Assembly (NCBI RefSeq): GCF_001305595.1 | Contig: NZ_CP012401.1 | Location: forward strand, 1,293,501-1,357,500 | Source of the DNA: Azospirillum thiophilum | GTDB taxonomy: Bacteria > Pseudomonadota > Alphaproteobacteria > Azospirillales > Azospirillaceae | Direction: 5' to 3' | Length of the DNA: 64,000 nt | Shown here: positions 34,225 through 45,946 of the stretch, one piece after another | Layout: each line of letters opens with the position of its first letter | Position numbering within the stretch: the first letter of the stretch is position 1 | Made by a program: the position numbers and the translations under genes | The notes under the pieces: model-generated | What the model was told of the DNA's origin: nothing | Databases searched by the model: none | What the model saw: only the letters and a program-made list of their open reading frames with translations

Positions 34225-35223
34225 TTATGCGCTTCCCGGCCGGTCGAGGAAGCGTCCCAGCAGGAGATGGGCGGCGGCGGCCGGGATGGTGGTGCCGGCG
34301 GTCACCTCCGCCTCCAGACGCGCCAGGTCGGCGCGCACCGCCGGGTGGGCGCGGAAGCGGTCGATCAGCGTCTCGCGGATCTCGCTCCACAGCCAGGCGC
34401 GGGCCTGCTCCGCCCGCCGGATGGCACGGGCGCCGTTGCCCTCGGTCAGGGCCTTGTGCTCGCCGATGGTGGTCCAGATGGCGGCGATGCCGTCCTTGCG
34501 CACGGCGGAGCAACTGAGCACCGGCACCCGCCAGTCGCCATGACGCAGCAGGGTCAGGGCGTGGCGGTAGTCGGCCACGGTGTGGCGGGCGGTGGCGGCG
34601 AGATCGCCATCGGCCTTGTTGACGACGACGAGGTCGGCCAGCTCGACGATGCCCTTCTTGATGCCCTGCAGCTCGTCGCCGCCGGCCGGCAGCAGCAGCA
34701 GCATGAACAGGTCGACCATGTCGGCGACCGCGGTTTCCGACTGGCCGACGCCCACCGTCTCGACGATGATGACGTCGAAGCCGGCGGCCTCGCAGATCAG
34801 CATCGCCTCGCGGGTGCGGCGGGCCACCCCGCCCAGCGTCGCCCCGGCGGGCGAGGGGCGGATGAAGGCGTCCGGCTCGCGCGACAGATCGACCATGCGG
34901 GTCTTGTCGCCCAGGATCGAGCCGCCGGTGCGCTGCGACGACGGATCGACCGCCAGCACCGCGACCTTGTGCCCGAGCCCGATGACATGCAGCCCGAACG
35001 CCTCGATGAAGGTCGATTTGCCCACCCCCGGCACGCCGGAAATCCCGAGTCGCACCGAATTGCCGGTGTGGGGCAACAGCGCCGCCAGCAGCGCCTCGGC
35101 GGTGGCGCGATGGTCGGCGCGGGTCGATTCGATCAGCGTGATCGCCCGGGCCAGCGCCCGCCGGTCGCCCGACCGGACGGCTTCAGCGAGGCGGGCGGCG
35201 TCCGGCGGGGCGGTGTCGGTCAT
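34225..35223 (-). CDS. meaB: MeaB/ArgK-family G-protein chaperone of methylmalonyl-CoA mutase
   Basis: 332 residues. A P-loop GTPase that guards B12-dependent mutases. Walker A is [13 protein letters not shown] at about 59-71; [22 protein letters not shown] follows with the switch I/Mg region, then [12 protein letters not shown] (switch II) near 150, and VVNKADGD (base recognition NKxD) near 200. A helical C-terminal dimerisation arm ends [10 protein letters not shown]. No mutase gene is in the window. Confidence 0.95.
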   Translation of the reverse strand: MTDTAPPDAARLAEAVRSGDRRALARAITLIESTRADHRATAEALLAALLPHTGNSVRLGISGVPGVGKSTFIEAFGLHVIGLGHKVAVLAVDPSSQRTGGSILGDKTRMVDLSREPDAFIRPSPAGATLGGVARRTREAMLICEAAGFDVIIVETVGVGQSETAVADMVDLFMLLLLPAGGDELQGIKKGIVELADLVVVNKADGDLAATARHTVADYRHALTLLRHGDWRVPVLSCSAVRKDGIAAIWTTIGEHKALTEGNGARAIRRAEQARAWLWSEIRETLIDRFRAHPAVRADLARLEAEVTAGTTIPAAAAHLLLGRFLDRPGSA

Positions 35224-35296
35224 GGCTGCGGGATCGGTCAGTGCGAGGGGAGCGGTACCCTACCCGCGGAGCGGTCGCGAATAAAGCCTCCGAACC

Positions 35297-36937
<1,641 letters not shown>

Positions 36938-36958
36938 GTCGGCGAACGTCCGCAATAT

Positions 36959-37101
36959 CCCCCTCTCCCCCCCGGGGAGAGGGTCGGGGTGAGGGGGGAG
37001 CATCGGGTTGATTTAGGAAGCAGGGAGGGGCGTCGCATCTGTTGCGAAGCCACCCGGTGCATCCCCCTCCCCCCGACCCTCTCCCCGGGGGGGAGAGGGG
37101 G
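36959..37101. repeat. Long inverted repeat splitting the yej operon (copy E)
   Basis: Arms of about 49 bases (36959-37007 and 37053-37101) are nearly perfect inverse complements (left begins ccccctctcccc, then ggggagagggtcgggg), with a 45-base centre. It resembles the other GC-rich elements in its cccctctccc/gggagagggg ends but has its own interior. Located between yejE and yejF on the transcribed path. Confidence 0.8.
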
Positions 37102-37127
37102 CAAGCGGTCGCGGTCGGCGCGCGCCA

Positions 37128-38210
37128 TCACTCCGCCGCCTCCTTGCGTGCCGCCGCGGATGCCGACTCGCCCGGCAGCGCGGTGGACAGCTGGGCGATG
37201 GTCTTGCGCGGGTCGAAGGCGTCGCGCACCGCCTCGCCGATGAAGATCAGCAGGCTGAGCATGAGTGCCAGCACGAAGAAGGCGGTCAGCCCGAGCCAGG
37301 GCGCCTGCAGGTTGGCCTTGCCCTGGGCCAGCAGTTCGCCCAGCGACGGCGAGCCGGGCGGCAGGCCGAAGCCCAGGAAGTCCAGCGCGGTCAGGGTGGT
37401 GATCGAGCCGTTCAGGATGAAGGGCATGAAGGTCAGCGTCGCCACCATGGCGTTGGGCAGGACGTGGCGCACCATGATGGTGAGGTCGCCGGCGCCCAGC
37501 GCCTTGGCCGCGCGCACGTAATCGAGGTTGCGCGCCCGCAGGAACTCCGCCCGCACCACATGCACGAGCGCGGTCCAGGAGAACAGCAGCAGCAGGCCCA
37601 GCAGCCACCAGAAGGTCGGCGTCACCACGCTGGCCAGGATGATCAGCAGGAACAGGGTGGGCAGCCCCTGCCAGATCTCGATGAAACGCTGGAACAGCAG
37701 GTCGGTCAGCCCGCCGAAATACCCCTGGACCGCGCCGGCCGCGACGCCGACGACCGAGGAGAAGGCGGTCAGCACCAGCCCGAACAGCACCGAGATGCGG
37801 AAGCCGTAGATCAGCCGCGCCACCACGTCGCGCCCCTGGTCGTCGGTGCCGAGCCAGTTGTCGGCCGACGGCGGGGCGGGAGCGGGGACCGGCAGGTTGT
37901 AGTTGATGGTGCGGTAGCTGTAGGGGATCGGCGGCCACACCATCCAGCCCTTGGCCTGGATCAGGTCGCGGACATAAGGGTCGCGGTAGTCGGTCTCGGT
38001 CTCGAACTCGCCGCCGAAAATGGTCTCCGGATAGGCGGTGAAGACCGGCCAGTAATACTGCTCCTCGTAGCGGACCAGCAGCGGCTTGTCGTTGGCGATG
38101 AACTCCGCCCCCAGCGAGAGGACGAACAGCACCAGGAAGATCCAGAAGGACCAGAAGCCGCGGCGGTTCGCCTTGAAATTGGCCAGCCGGCGCCGGGTCA
38201 GCGGAGTCAT
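37128..38210 (-). CDS. yejE: Peptide ABC importer permease (YejE-type)
   Basis: 360 residues. One N-terminal transmembrane helix (about 19-38), a periplasmic loop with NWLGTDDQGRDVVARLIYGFR (typical OppC/DppC entry motif), then five spans and the EAA-type loop RAAKALGAGDLTIMVRHVLPNA near 240. The extended loop before NWLGTDD (ETIFGGEFETETDYRDPYV) is characteristic of YejE. Its ATG shares one base with the yejB stop (TGATG), indicating coupling. Confidence 0.94.
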   Translation of the reverse strand: MTPLTRRRLANFKANRRGFWSFWIFLVLFVLSLGAEFIANDKPLLVRYEEQYYWPVFTAYPETIFGGEFETETDYRDPYVRDLIQAKGWMVWPPIPYSYRTINYNLPVPAPAPPSADNWLGTDDQGRDVVARLIYGFRISVLFGLVLTAFSSVVGVAAGAVQGYFGGLTDLLFQRFIEIWQGLPTLFLLIILASVVTPTFWWLLGLLLLFSWTALVHVVRAEFLRARNLDYVRAAKALGAGDLTIMVRHVLPNAMVATLTFMPFILNGSITTLTALDFLGFGLPPGSPSLGELLAQGKANLQAPWLGLTAFFVLALMLSLLIFIGEAVRDAFDPRKTIAQLSTALPGESASAAARKEAAE

Positions 38211-39319
38211 CACACCCTCCGCGAGTCGAAGTCGATGCGGGGATCGACCATCACATAGGTGATGTCGCCGACCAGATTCATGATCAGCCCCAGCAGCGTG
38301 AAGAAATAGAGGGTGCCGAACATCACCGGATAGTCGCGGTTGATCGCCGCCTCGAACCCGAGCAGACCCAGCCCGTCGAGCGAGAAGATCACCTCGATCA
38401 GCATGGCGCCGGTGAACAGGATGCCGATGAAGGCGCCGGGGAAGCCGGCGATGACGATCAGCATGGCGTTGCGGAAGACATGGCCGTACAGCACGCGGCT
38501 TTCGGTCAGCCCCTTGGCCCGCGCGGTGGTGACATACTGCTTGCCGATCTCCTCCATGAAGGAATTCTTGGTCAGCATGGTCAGGCCGGCGAAGCCGCCG
38601 ATCACCATGGAGAATACCGGCAGAGCCATGTGCCAGAAATAGTCGAGCACCTGTTTGTACCAGGGCAGGTCGCCCCAATTGTCGGATACCAGCCCGCGCA
38701 AGGGGAACCAGTCGAGATAGCGGCCGCCTGCGAACACCACGATCAGCAGCACCGCGAACAGGAAGCTGGGGATCGCATAGCCGACGATGACCACGCCGGA
38801 GGTCCAGACGTCGAAGGGCTGGCCGTCGCGCACCGCCTTGGCGATGCCGAGCGGGATGGAGACGAGATAGACGATCAGCGTCGTCCAGATGCCGAGCGAG
38901 ATCGACACCGGCATCTTCTCCAGCACCAGATCGACCACGCGGCGATCCCGGAAGTAGCTGCTGCCGAAATCGAACATGATGTAGTTCGACATCATGTGGA
39001 CGAAGCGTTCGTGCAGCGGCTTGTCGAAGCCGAACTCCTTCTCCAGCTGCTTGATGAAGGCGGGATCAAGCCCCTGGGCGCCGCGGTACTTGCTGCCGGT
39101 GTCGCCACCGGACTGGTTCTGGTGCTGGGCGGTGTTGGCGTCGCCGCCGGCGGAGCCGCCGATGCGCGACGTCGCCTCCACCGCGGTGCCCTGGACGCGG
39201 GCGATCATCTGCTCGATCGGGCCGCCGGGGGCGATCTGCACGATCAGGAAATTGATCACCATGATCCCGAACAGGGTCGGGATGATCAGCAACAGGCGGC
39301 GGATGATGTATGCCAGCAT
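38210..39319 (-). CDS. yejB: Peptide ABC importer permease (YejB-type)
   Basis: 369 residues. It starts [25 protein letters not shown], the usual OppB/DppB opening span. Compared with DppB it carries a long Gly/Gln/Asn-rich insertion (about 50-90, [16 protein letters not shown]), as in YejB proteins. Inner-membrane spans and the EAA loop [22 protein letters not shown] near 275 follow. It pairs with YejE to form the channel. The ATG at 39319 is chosen because it begins the first span directly. Confidence 0.94.
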   Translation of the reverse strand: MLAYIIRRLLLIIPTLFGIMVINFLIVQIAPGGPIEQMIARVQGTAVEATSRIGGSAGGDANTAQHQNQSGGDTGSKYRGAQGLDPAFIKQLEKEFGFDKPLHERFVHMMSNYIMFDFGSSYFRDRRVVDLVLEKMPVSISLGIWTTLIVYLVSIPLGIAKAVRDGQPFDVWTSGVVIVGYAIPSFLFAVLLIVVFAGGRYLDWFPLRGLVSDNWGDLPWYKQVLDYFWHMALPVFSMVIGGFAGLTMLTKNSFMEEIGKQYVTTARAKGLTESRVLYGHVFRNAMLIVIAGFPGAFIGILFTGAMLIEVIFSLDGLGLLGFEAAINRDYPVMFGTLYFFTLLGLIMNLVGDITYVMVDPRIDFDSRRV

Positions 39320-39392
39320 CGCGGGTGTCCCAACCCTCCCCAATCCTCAAGTGACGGCAGCTTAGACCAGAGCGTTGCGTCGATCAGATCTT

Positions 39393-41243
39393 TCAGGGGC
39401 CGGTGCGCCGCGCGCTGGTGGCGAGCTTCGCGTTCTTGTCCGCATCGACCCACCATGTATCCGAGAAGCCCAGACCGTATTTGGGGGCAACCGCGGGATG
39501 GGAGAAACGGTTCCAATAGGCGACGCGGTACACCGTGTCGTGCCAGTGCGGGATGACGTACCAGTTCCACAGCAGCACCCGGTCGAGCGCGCGGGTGGCG
39601 GCGATCAGCGCCTCGCGGTCGGGGGCGGCGATCAGCGTCTCCACCAGCTTGTCGACCACCGGGTTCTTGATGCCGATGCTGTTGCGGCTGCCGGCCAAGT
39701 CGGCGCGCGAGGTTTCCCAGTAGTCCCGTTGCTCGTTGCCCGGCGACAATGACTGCGGGAACCGCTCGATGATCATATCGTAATCGAAATTATCTGTGCG
39801 GTTCTGGTACTGTGCGCTGTCGACCACGCGGATCTGCGCCTCGATCCCGGCACGCTCCAGGTTGCGGACGAAGGGCTGGACGATGCGTTCCATGTCGGCC
39901 TGGACCAGCAGGATCTCGAAACGGAAGGGCTGGCCCTGTCCGTTGACCAGCTTGCCGTTCTTCAGGTCCCAGCCAGCCTCCTTCAGCAGGCCCAGCGCGG
40001 TGCGCAGGTTCTGGCGGATGTTGCCGCTGGCATCGGTCTTCGGCGGCTCGTAAGGCTTGGTGAACACTTCGTCCGGGATCTGGCCGCGGAAGGGTTCCAG
40101 CAGCTTCAGCTCCGCCGGCGAAGGCAGGCCGGTGGACGCCAGCTCGGTGTTGGCGAAATAGCTCTTGGTGCGCTGGTAGAGGCCGTAGGACAGGTTGGCG
40201 CGCGTCCATTCATAGTCGAACAGGTTGTTCAGCGCCTCGCGGACGCGGCGGTCCTGGAAGATCGGGCGGCGGATGTTGAAGACGAAGGCCTGCATCCCCT
40301 GCGGATCCTCGTGCTTCAGCTCTTCGCGGACGATCTGGCCGTTCTGCACCGCCGGGACATTGTAGCCGGTGGTCCAGTTCTTCGACGAGTTCTCCAGCCG
40401 GAAATCATAGGCGCCGGCCTTGAACGCCTCGAAGGCGACGTCGAGGTCGCGGTAATAGTCGTAGCGGATGCGGTCGAAATTGTAGCGGCCGCGGTTGATC
40501 GGCAGATCCTTGCCCCACCAGTCCTTCACCCGCTCATAGGTGATGGCGCGGCCGGGCTGCATGTCGACCACCTTGTAGGGGCCGCTGCCGATCAGCGGTT
40601 CCAGCGTGGTGGTGGCGAAATCGCGGCTGGCGAAGGCATGCTTGGGCAGCACCGGCAACTGGCCCATGATAACTGGAAGCTCGGGATTGTTGCCGTCCCG
40701 GAACGAGAATTTCACCGTATGCTCGCCGGTCTTCTCCGCCTTGGTCACGTCGGCGTAGTAGGTGCGGTAGAGCGGGTGGCCCTTTTCCCGCAGCGTGTCG
40801 AAGCTCCAGATCACGTCGTCCACGGTGACCGGCTGGCCGTCGTGGAAGCGCGCCTGGGGCCGCAGGGTGAAGGCGACCCAGGTCCGGTCGGGGGCGACCT
40901 GGATGGTCTCGGCCAGCAGGCCGTATTCGGTGATCGCCTCGTCGCCGTTGCTGGTGGTCAGCGTCTCGAACACCAGTCCGGAGCCGGCGGCGGCCTGTCC
41001 GCGCAGGATGTAGGGGTTGAGGTTGTCGTAGCCGCCGAAAGCCATCAGCTTGACCTCGCCGCCCTTCGGCGCGTCGGGATTGACATAATCGAGATGCTGG
41101 AAGTCCGGCCCGTATTTCGGCTTGCCGTGCAGGGCCAGGGCGTGGCTGCCCGTTTCCTGCGCCCAGGCCGGCGTCGCCAGCAGCAGAAGCCCCGCCATCG
41201 CCGCCGCCGCGCCGCTGCCCAACCACCGCATCCGCCCTGTCAT
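39393..41243 (-). CDS. yejA: Extracellular peptide-binding protein (YejA-type), first-position paralogue nearest permease
   Basis: 616 residues with a Sec signal peptide (RMRWLGSGAAAAMAGLLLLATPAWA, cleavage after Ala-28 or so). SBP family 5 signatures include FQHLDYVNPDAPKGGEVKL, TLRPQARFHDGQPVTVDDVIWSF and TTTLEPLIGSGPYKV. It captures oligopeptides in the periplasm for YejBEF. Ribosome-binding site gggagggg lies 7 bases before the ATG. It is a tandem paralogue of the gene at 41318 with the same length. Confidence 0.92.
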   Translation of the reverse strand: MTGRMRWLGSGAAAAMAGLLLLATPAWAQETGSHALALHGKPKYGPDFQHLDYVNPDAPKGGEVKLMAFGGYDNLNPYILRGQAAAGSGLVFETLTTSNGDEAITEYGLLAETIQVAPDRTWVAFTLRPQARFHDGQPVTVDDVIWSFDTLREKGHPLYRTYYADVTKAEKTGEHTVKFSFRDGNNPELPVIMGQLPVLPKHAFASRDFATTTLEPLIGSGPYKVVDMQPGRAITYERVKDWWGKDLPINRGRYNFDRIRYDYYRDLDVAFEAFKAGAYDFRLENSSKNWTTGYNVPAVQNGQIVREELKHEDPQGMQAFVFNIRRPIFQDRRVREALNNLFDYEWTRANLSYGLYQRTKSYFANTELASTGLPSPAELKLLEPFRGQIPDEVFTKPYEPPKTDASGNIRQNLRTALGLLKEAGWDLKNGKLVNGQGQPFRFEILLVQADMERIVQPFVRNLERAGIEAQIRVVDSAQYQNRTDNFDYDMIIERFPQSLSPGNEQRDYWETSRADLAGSRNSIGIKNPVVDKLVETLIAAPDREALIAATRALDRVLLWNWYVIPHWHDTVYRVAYWNRFSHPAVAPKYGLGFSDTWWVDADKNAKLATSARRTGP

Positions 41244-41317
41244 TCCCGATCCCCTCCCTCGTTTGTTTTGCCGAAAGCCGTTCAGTTCGATGGAGTTAGC
41301 CCGGCAATGGGGCGTCA

Positions 41318-43168
41318 TCAAGGCTGCTCCGCCTTCTTCGCCGCATCGACCCACCAGGTCGCCGGGAAATTGGTGCTGCGATAGTCCTGGTCGTATTTCG
41401 GCCAGACCGTGGGATGGGCAAGCCACGCCTTGTGGGCGATCCAGTTTTCGGGATTGTGCCATTGCGGCACCATGTAGAAGCCCCAGAGCAGAACGCGGTC
41501 GAGCGCGCGGGTGGCGGCCTGGACGCTGTCCAGATCCTTGGCCGCCAGCGCCCTTTCGATCAGCGCGTCGGCCACCGGGTCATGGATGCCGGAATAATTC
41601 GCCGATCCCTTGAGGCCGGCAGCGGCGGAGCCGAAATAGCCGCGCAGCTCGGTGCCGGGCGGGGTGAAGAAGGAGAGGTTGACGATGATGGCGTCGAAGT
41701 CGAACTCGTCCAGCCGGGCCTGATACTGGGCGGTGTCGACAAGCCGCAGGCCGGCGTCGATGCCGACACGGCGCAGGGTTTCGACATAGGGCTGGATCAC
41801 GCGGGTCAGCGCGCCGGTGCCGTCGAGGAACTCGATCGCCATCGCCTCGCCGGTCTTCACATTGGTCAGCTTGCCGTTGCGGGTCTCCCAGCCGGCCTCC
41901 TTGAACAGGCGGGTCGCCTCGCGCACCTGGGCGCGGTTGTTGCCGCTGCCGTCGGTTGAGGGCAGGGTGAAGGGCTGGGTCAGCAGCCGGTCCGGCAGCT
42001 GCGCCTTGAAGGGCTCCAGCAGCGCCAACTCGGCCGGGCCGGGCGGTCCCTTCGCCCCGAAGTCGGAGTTGGGGAAATTGCTGAGCGTGCGCTTGTACTG
42101 GCCGTACAGGATGTTCTTCTGGATCCAGTCGAAATCGAACAGCAGCGCCAGCGCCTCGCGCACGCGCGGGTCGGCGAACCTGTCGCGGCGGGTGTTCAGG
42201 CGGAAGCCCTGGGCGCCCAGCGGCAACTCGCTCGGCACCGCCAGCGTCTTGACCCGGCCGTCCTTCGCGGCCGGGAAATCATAGCCGGTGGTCCAGCGCT
42301 GTGCCCGGTATTCGCCGCGGAAGTCGTAGCCGCCGGCCTTGAACGCCTCGAACATCACGTCGTCGTCGCGGTAGAAATCATCCTTCACGCTGTCGAAATT
42401 GTAGAAGCCGCGGGCGGTCGGCAAATCCTTCGCCCACCAGTCGGCGACCCGCTCATAGGTGATGGAACGGCCGGGATCGACCGTCCTGATCCGGTAGGGG
42501 CCGCTGCCCAGCACCGGCTCCAGCGTCGTCTTGGAAATGTCGCGCCCCTGGGCGGTCCACCAATGTCTGGGCTGGGGCGAGAAGGTGACGGCGAAGTCGA
42601 TGATCGGCTTGATCTCCCCCGTGCCGGTCAGGGTGATCTTGAAGCGGCGCTCGTCCAGCGCCTCCACCTTGGCGATGTGGTCGAGGAAGGACTTGATGAA
42701 GGGGGCGCCGTGGGCCTGGATCATGTCCCAGGTGAAGACGACGTCGGCGCTGGTGATCGGGACGCCGTCGTTCCAGTGCGCGCCCTGGCGCAGCGTGAAG
42801 ACCGCCCAGCCGTAATCGTCGGGTACTTCCACGCTTTCCGCCAGATGGGCGTAGGCGGCGTCCAGCTCCCAGCCGGAGCCGACCATCAGCGTGTCGGAGA
42901 TCAGCCCCAGCGTGCGGGGCCGCACCCCGCGCAGGATCAGCGTGTTCAGGCTGTCATAGGTGCCCGGCTGCGATTCGGCCAGCGTCACCGCCCCGCCCTT
43001 GGGGGCGTCGGGGTTGACGTGGGGGAAATGGGTGAAGCCGGGCTTGAACTGCGGTTCCCCGAACTGCTTCAGCGCGGTGACGGTCACGCTTGCCGCTTGC
43101 GCCGCGGCCGGAACCAGTGGGCTGGACAGGGTCAGGATCGTGGCGGCAATGGCAAGGAGGCGGCGCAT
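41318..43168 (-). CDS. yejA: Extracellular peptide-binding protein (YejA-type), promoter-proximal paralogue
   Basis: 616 residues with a signal peptide (RRLLAIAATILTLSSPLVPAAAQA). It shares the blocks HVNPDAPKGGAVTL, TLRQGAHWNDGVPITSADVVFTW, TTLEPVLGSGPYRI, FEAFKAGGYDFR and ATRALDRVLLWGFYMVPQWH with the downstream copy, but ligand-loop regions differ, suggesting the two load different peptides onto one permease. First gene of the yejA-yejA-yejB-yejE-yejF unit. Confidence 0.92.
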   Translation of the reverse strand: MRRLLAIAATILTLSSPLVPAAAQAASVTVTALKQFGEPQFKPGFTHFPHVNPDAPKGGAVTLAESQPGTYDSLNTLILRGVRPRTLGLISDTLMVGSGWELDAAYAHLAESVEVPDDYGWAVFTLRQGAHWNDGVPITSADVVFTWDMIQAHGAPFIKSFLDHIAKVEALDERRFKITLTGTGEIKPIIDFAVTFSPQPRHWWTAQGRDISKTTLEPVLGSGPYRIRTVDPGRSITYERVADWWAKDLPTARGFYNFDSVKDDFYRDDDVMFEAFKAGGYDFRGEYRAQRWTTGYDFPAAKDGRVKTLAVPSELPLGAQGFRLNTRRDRFADPRVREALALLFDFDWIQKNILYGQYKRTLSNFPNSDFGAKGPPGPAELALLEPFKAQLPDRLLTQPFTLPSTDGSGNNRAQVREATRLFKEAGWETRNGKLTNVKTGEAMAIEFLDGTGALTRVIQPYVETLRRVGIDAGLRLVDTAQYQARLDEFDFDAIIVNLSFFTPPGTELRGYFGSAAAGLKGSANYSGIHDPVADALIERALAAKDLDSVQAATRALDRVLLWGFYMVPQWHNPENWIAHKAWLAHPTVWPKYDQDYRSTNFPATWWVDAAKKAEQP

Positions 43169-43251
43169 CGGCGGTCCTGTGTCGGGGAAACGGACATCCT
43201 GGTTTAGATTGCCACGCCCGCGCTGCGGTCAAGCGCAATTCCGGTGCGGAG

Positions 43252-43749
43252 TCAGGTGCTTCTGCCGGCTCGCCAATGATCGGCCATGCGGTCCATCAAC
43301 TGGCGATAGCGGCGGTCGCCGCGCATCAGCCGGCGCAGCGACTTGCCGTTGCGCGGGTCGGCCAGCATCCAGCGTTCCGCCGCCGCCTGATGCTCGGGAT
43401 GGATGGAGAGTATATAGACAGCGGCTTGTTCCGCTGACGAAATGGTCGTTTCGCCCAACCCCTCCAGGATTGCGCCGACATAGATCGGCAGCACCCTGCG
43501 GAAATCCTCCGGTCCCCCTTCGGTATCGGCATCGGCAGGGGCGCCGCCATCGGCCATCAGGGATTGCCGTTCGGCCGCAGGCAGGGCGAAGAAGGCGTCG
43601 AGCCCGAGCAGAAGGTCGCAGACGGTCTTCTTGCGCACCAGCCAGTTCGACCCGCCCGACACCCGCGCCGCCAGCCCCTCCAGGAAGGGCCGCAGCCGGT
43701 CTGGCGCGGTTTCGAAGACGGAACGGGCGAGCGGGTCGATGGCGGTCAT
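43252..43749 (-). CDS. Hypothetical protein
   Basis: 165 residues, soluble, mostly helical by composition, no signal peptide or membrane span. Motif-like parts are VRKKTVCDLLLGLDAFFALPAAERQ near 38-62 and a basic tail GKSLRRLMRGDRRYRQLMDRMADHW. No family recognised. It follows hisN by 35 bases in the same direction and may share its transcript. It precedes the yej operon by 83 bases in the same direction. Confidence 0.65.
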   Translation of the reverse strand: MTAIDPLARSVFETAPDRLRPFLEGLAARVSGGSNWLVRKKTVCDLLLGLDAFFALPAAERQSLMADGGAPADADTEGGPEDFRRVLPIYVGAILEGLGETTISSAEQAAVYILSIHPEHQAAAERWMLADPRNGKSLRRLMRGDRRYRQLMDRMADHWRAGRST

Positions 43750-43784
43750 TTCTGTTTCCGAACAGGTGGGTGTCGGCAGGAGGA

Positions 43785-44567
43785 TCAGCCGGCCAGGACC
43801 GCCATGGCGTCACTGTGGGTCTGGGCATCGCCCGCGGCGATCACCCGGCCGGCGGAGTTGGCGTCGAGCGGCTTGCCCTCCCAATCCGTCATCAGCCCGC
43901 CGGCCCCGGTCACCACCGGCACCAGCGCCGCGAAGTCGTAGAGCTTCAGCCCCGATTCGACGACGAGGTCGTAATAGCCGGACGCCAGCAGGCCGTAGGT
44001 GTAGCAGTCGCCGCCATAGGCCGCCGTCTTCACCTTTGCGGCGATGCGGCGGTAGGCATCATAATCGCTGCCGGGGAACAGGTCGGGCGAGGTGGTGCCG
44101 AACATGGCCGCAGGCAGCCCGCCGGGGCAGGGGCGCACGCGCACCGGCTGGCCGTTGTGCGTGGTCGGACGGCCCTCCACCCCGATCCAGCGGTCGCCGA
44201 CGATGGGCTGGTCGATGATGCCCATCACCGGGCGGCCATGATGCAGCAGCGCGATCAGCGTGCCGAAGATCGGCCGACCGGCGATGAAGGACTTGGTGCC
44301 GTCGATGGGGTCGATCACCCATACCCACTCGGCGTCCAGGTTCTTGGTGCCGTGCTCCTCGCCATAGATGCCGTCGTCGGGGCGCTGGCTTTCGATGATT
44401 GTGCGGATGACATGCTCGGCCTCGCGGTCGGCGATGGTGACCGGCGAGGCGTCGGCCTTGTCGTCGATGGTGACCGGGGTGCGGAAATAACGGCGGACGA
44501 CGCTGCCGCTGGAGTCGGCCAACCGCTGGGCGAGCGCCACCATCGGGGCGGGGCAGGGTTCGGTCAT
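43785..44567 (-). CDS. hisN: Histidinol-phosphatase of the inositol-monophosphatase family
   Basis: 260 residues from the ATG at 44567 with aaggag 7 bases upstream. Metal-site motifs: GEEHG near 69-73, WVIDPIDGTKSFIAG near 81-95, and KLYDFAALVPVVTGAGG (the third Asp site) near 208. The sequence pattern after DPIDGT fits HisN better than SuhB or CysQ: it would remove phosphate from histidinol phosphate in histidine synthesis. Inositol monophosphatase activity is the alternative. Confidence 0.85.
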   Translation of the reverse strand: MTEPCPAPMVALAQRLADSSGSVVRRYFRTPVTIDDKADASPVTIADREAEHVIRTIIESQRPDDGIYGEEHGTKNLDAEWVWVIDPIDGTKSFIAGRPIFGTLIALLHHGRPVMGIIDQPIVGDRWIGVEGRPTTHNGQPVRVRPCPGGLPAAMFGTTSPDLFPGSDYDAYRRIAAKVKTAAYGGDCYTYGLLASGYYDLVVESGLKLYDFAALVPVVTGAGGLMTDWEGKPLDANSAGRVIAAGDAQTHSDAMAVLAG

Positions 44568-44728
44568 GGTCGCTCCTTGGAACTGTGAGTGGGGGAACAG
44601 TGACTGGGACTTGGGAATTCGGTGGCCGCATCCTAACGGCGCAGGCCGGCTCCGGAAACCCGAAAGCGCCCGACCAAGCCCAGGCGGGGCTTTGCCGCCG
44701 GCCCGGCTTGTGGCAGCCTCGACCGGCC

Positions 44729-45637
44729 ATGACGAACCGACCCAACATCTACGCCGCCACCCCGCTCGACCGTGCGTCGCTCCGCCGCAAGGACGATGAC
44801 TGGCTGACCGAAGCCTGGCTGGCACCAGACGCCCGCGTCCTGCCGGTCTGGCAGACCCGCAGTCTGGTCGCCGGCCCGCTTGAGGCGCCGCGCGCCGTCC
44901 TGCTGCCTGCCGATGGGCTGGAGGCGGTGCCGATCTTCCTCGGCCTGACCGCGGACGGCGCCCCGCTGTTCGCCGTCGACCTGTCGATGGTCGAGGTGCC
45001 GGAGGCTCTGCCCGCCCTGCAGGGCCGCGGCCGGTTCGAGGATCTGCGCGCCGCCGGACCGCTGATGCCGGAGGGGGAGGCGGCGCTGTGCGCCTACGCC
45101 CGCGGCATGGTGTGGTGGAACGCGCGTCATCGCTTCTGCGGGGTCTGCGGCTCCCCGGCGGCGACGGCGGAGGGCGGGCATGTCCGCCTCTGCACCAATC
45201 CGGATTGCGCCACCCACCATTTTCCGCGCACCGACCCGGCGGTGATCATGCTGATCCATGACGGCGGCGACCGGCTGGTGCTGGGCCGCCAGAGCCGTTT
45301 CCCGGCCGGCATGCATTCGGTGCTGGCCGGCTTCGTCGAACCGGGCGAGAGCCTGGAGGACACCGTCGCCCGCGAGGTGTTCGAGGAGGTCGGATTGTCC
45401 GTCACCGACATCCGCTACCGCTCGTCGCAGCCCTGGCCGTTTCCATCCTCGCTGATGCTGGGCTTCACCGCTCGGGCCACCAGCTTCGACATCGACACCG
45501 GTGCCGACGAGCTGGAAAGCGCGGCCTGGTTCGACCGCGATTTCCTGCGCAACCATACCCCCGGCGAGGAGTTCCGCCTTCCTCGCGCCGACTCGATCGC
45601 CAGCCGGCTGGTTCATGAGTGGCTGGCGGAGGGGTGA
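44729..45637 (+). CDS. nudC: NAD+ diphosphatase NudC
   Basis: 302 residues from the ATG at 44729. NudC hydrolyses NAD(H) and removes NAD caps from RNA. A four-Cys zinc ribbon (FCGVCGSP and LCTNPDC, about 132-158) precedes the Nudix box GFVEPGESLEDTVAREVFEE (about 203-222), and the NADH-specific array SQPWPFPSSLM follows 13 residues later. Divergent from hisN. Confidence 0.95.
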   Translation: MTNRPNIYAATPLDRASLRRKDDDWLTEAWLAPDARVLPVWQTRSLVAGPLEAPRAVLLPADGLEAVPIFLGLTADGAPLFAVDLSMVEVPEALPALQGRGRFEDLRAAGPLMPEGEAALCAYARGMVWWNARHRFCGVCGSPAATAEGGHVRLCTNPDCATHHFPRTDPAVIMLIHDGGDRLVLGRQSRFPAGMHSVLAGFVEPGESLEDTVAREVFEEVGLSVTDIRYRSSQPWPFPSSLMLGFTARATSFDIDTGADELESAAWFDRDFLRNHTPGEEFRLPRADSIASRLVHEWLAEG

Positions 45638-45644
45638 TGGACCC

Positions 45645-45848
45645 TCAGTGGATGAACAGCTTCACGAAAATGCCGATCTGAAAGGCAAGGACGAAGCCGA
45701 GCATCCACTTCATCAGGTTCATATCGGATTTCAGCGTTCCGACGTCGTCGTCCCGTTTGCTGAGGGCCGCTGCGGCTTTCACGGCTTTGTCCTCCGGTAC
45801 GTCGATGGATCGGAACGCCTCATACACTTCGCTTTGCATCGTGGTCAT
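45645..45848 (-). CDS. Small protein with one C-terminal membrane span
   Basis: 67 residues: a soluble charged N-terminal part (SEVYEAFRSIDVPEDKAVKA, then KRDDDVGTLKSDMNLM) and a C-terminal transmembrane helix (MLGFVLAFQIGIFVKLF). This is the layout of the small coiled-coil/DUF1640-like proteins common in alphaproteobacteria, often lying near mobile or toxin genes but of unknown role. Convergent with nudC, with 7 bases between the stop codons. Confidence 0.65.
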   Translation of the reverse strand: MTTMQSEVYEAFRSIDVPEDKAVKAAAALSKRDDDVGTLKSDMNLMKWMLGFVLAFQIGIFVKLFIH

Positions 45849-45946
45849 GCGGCGCCGCTCCGGTCCTTTTTCTGAGAACGCCTTAAAAGATGATCGGTGC
45901 CGTGTTCCGCTTCAACCGTCTAATGATTGCGACTCCCTGATCCCTT

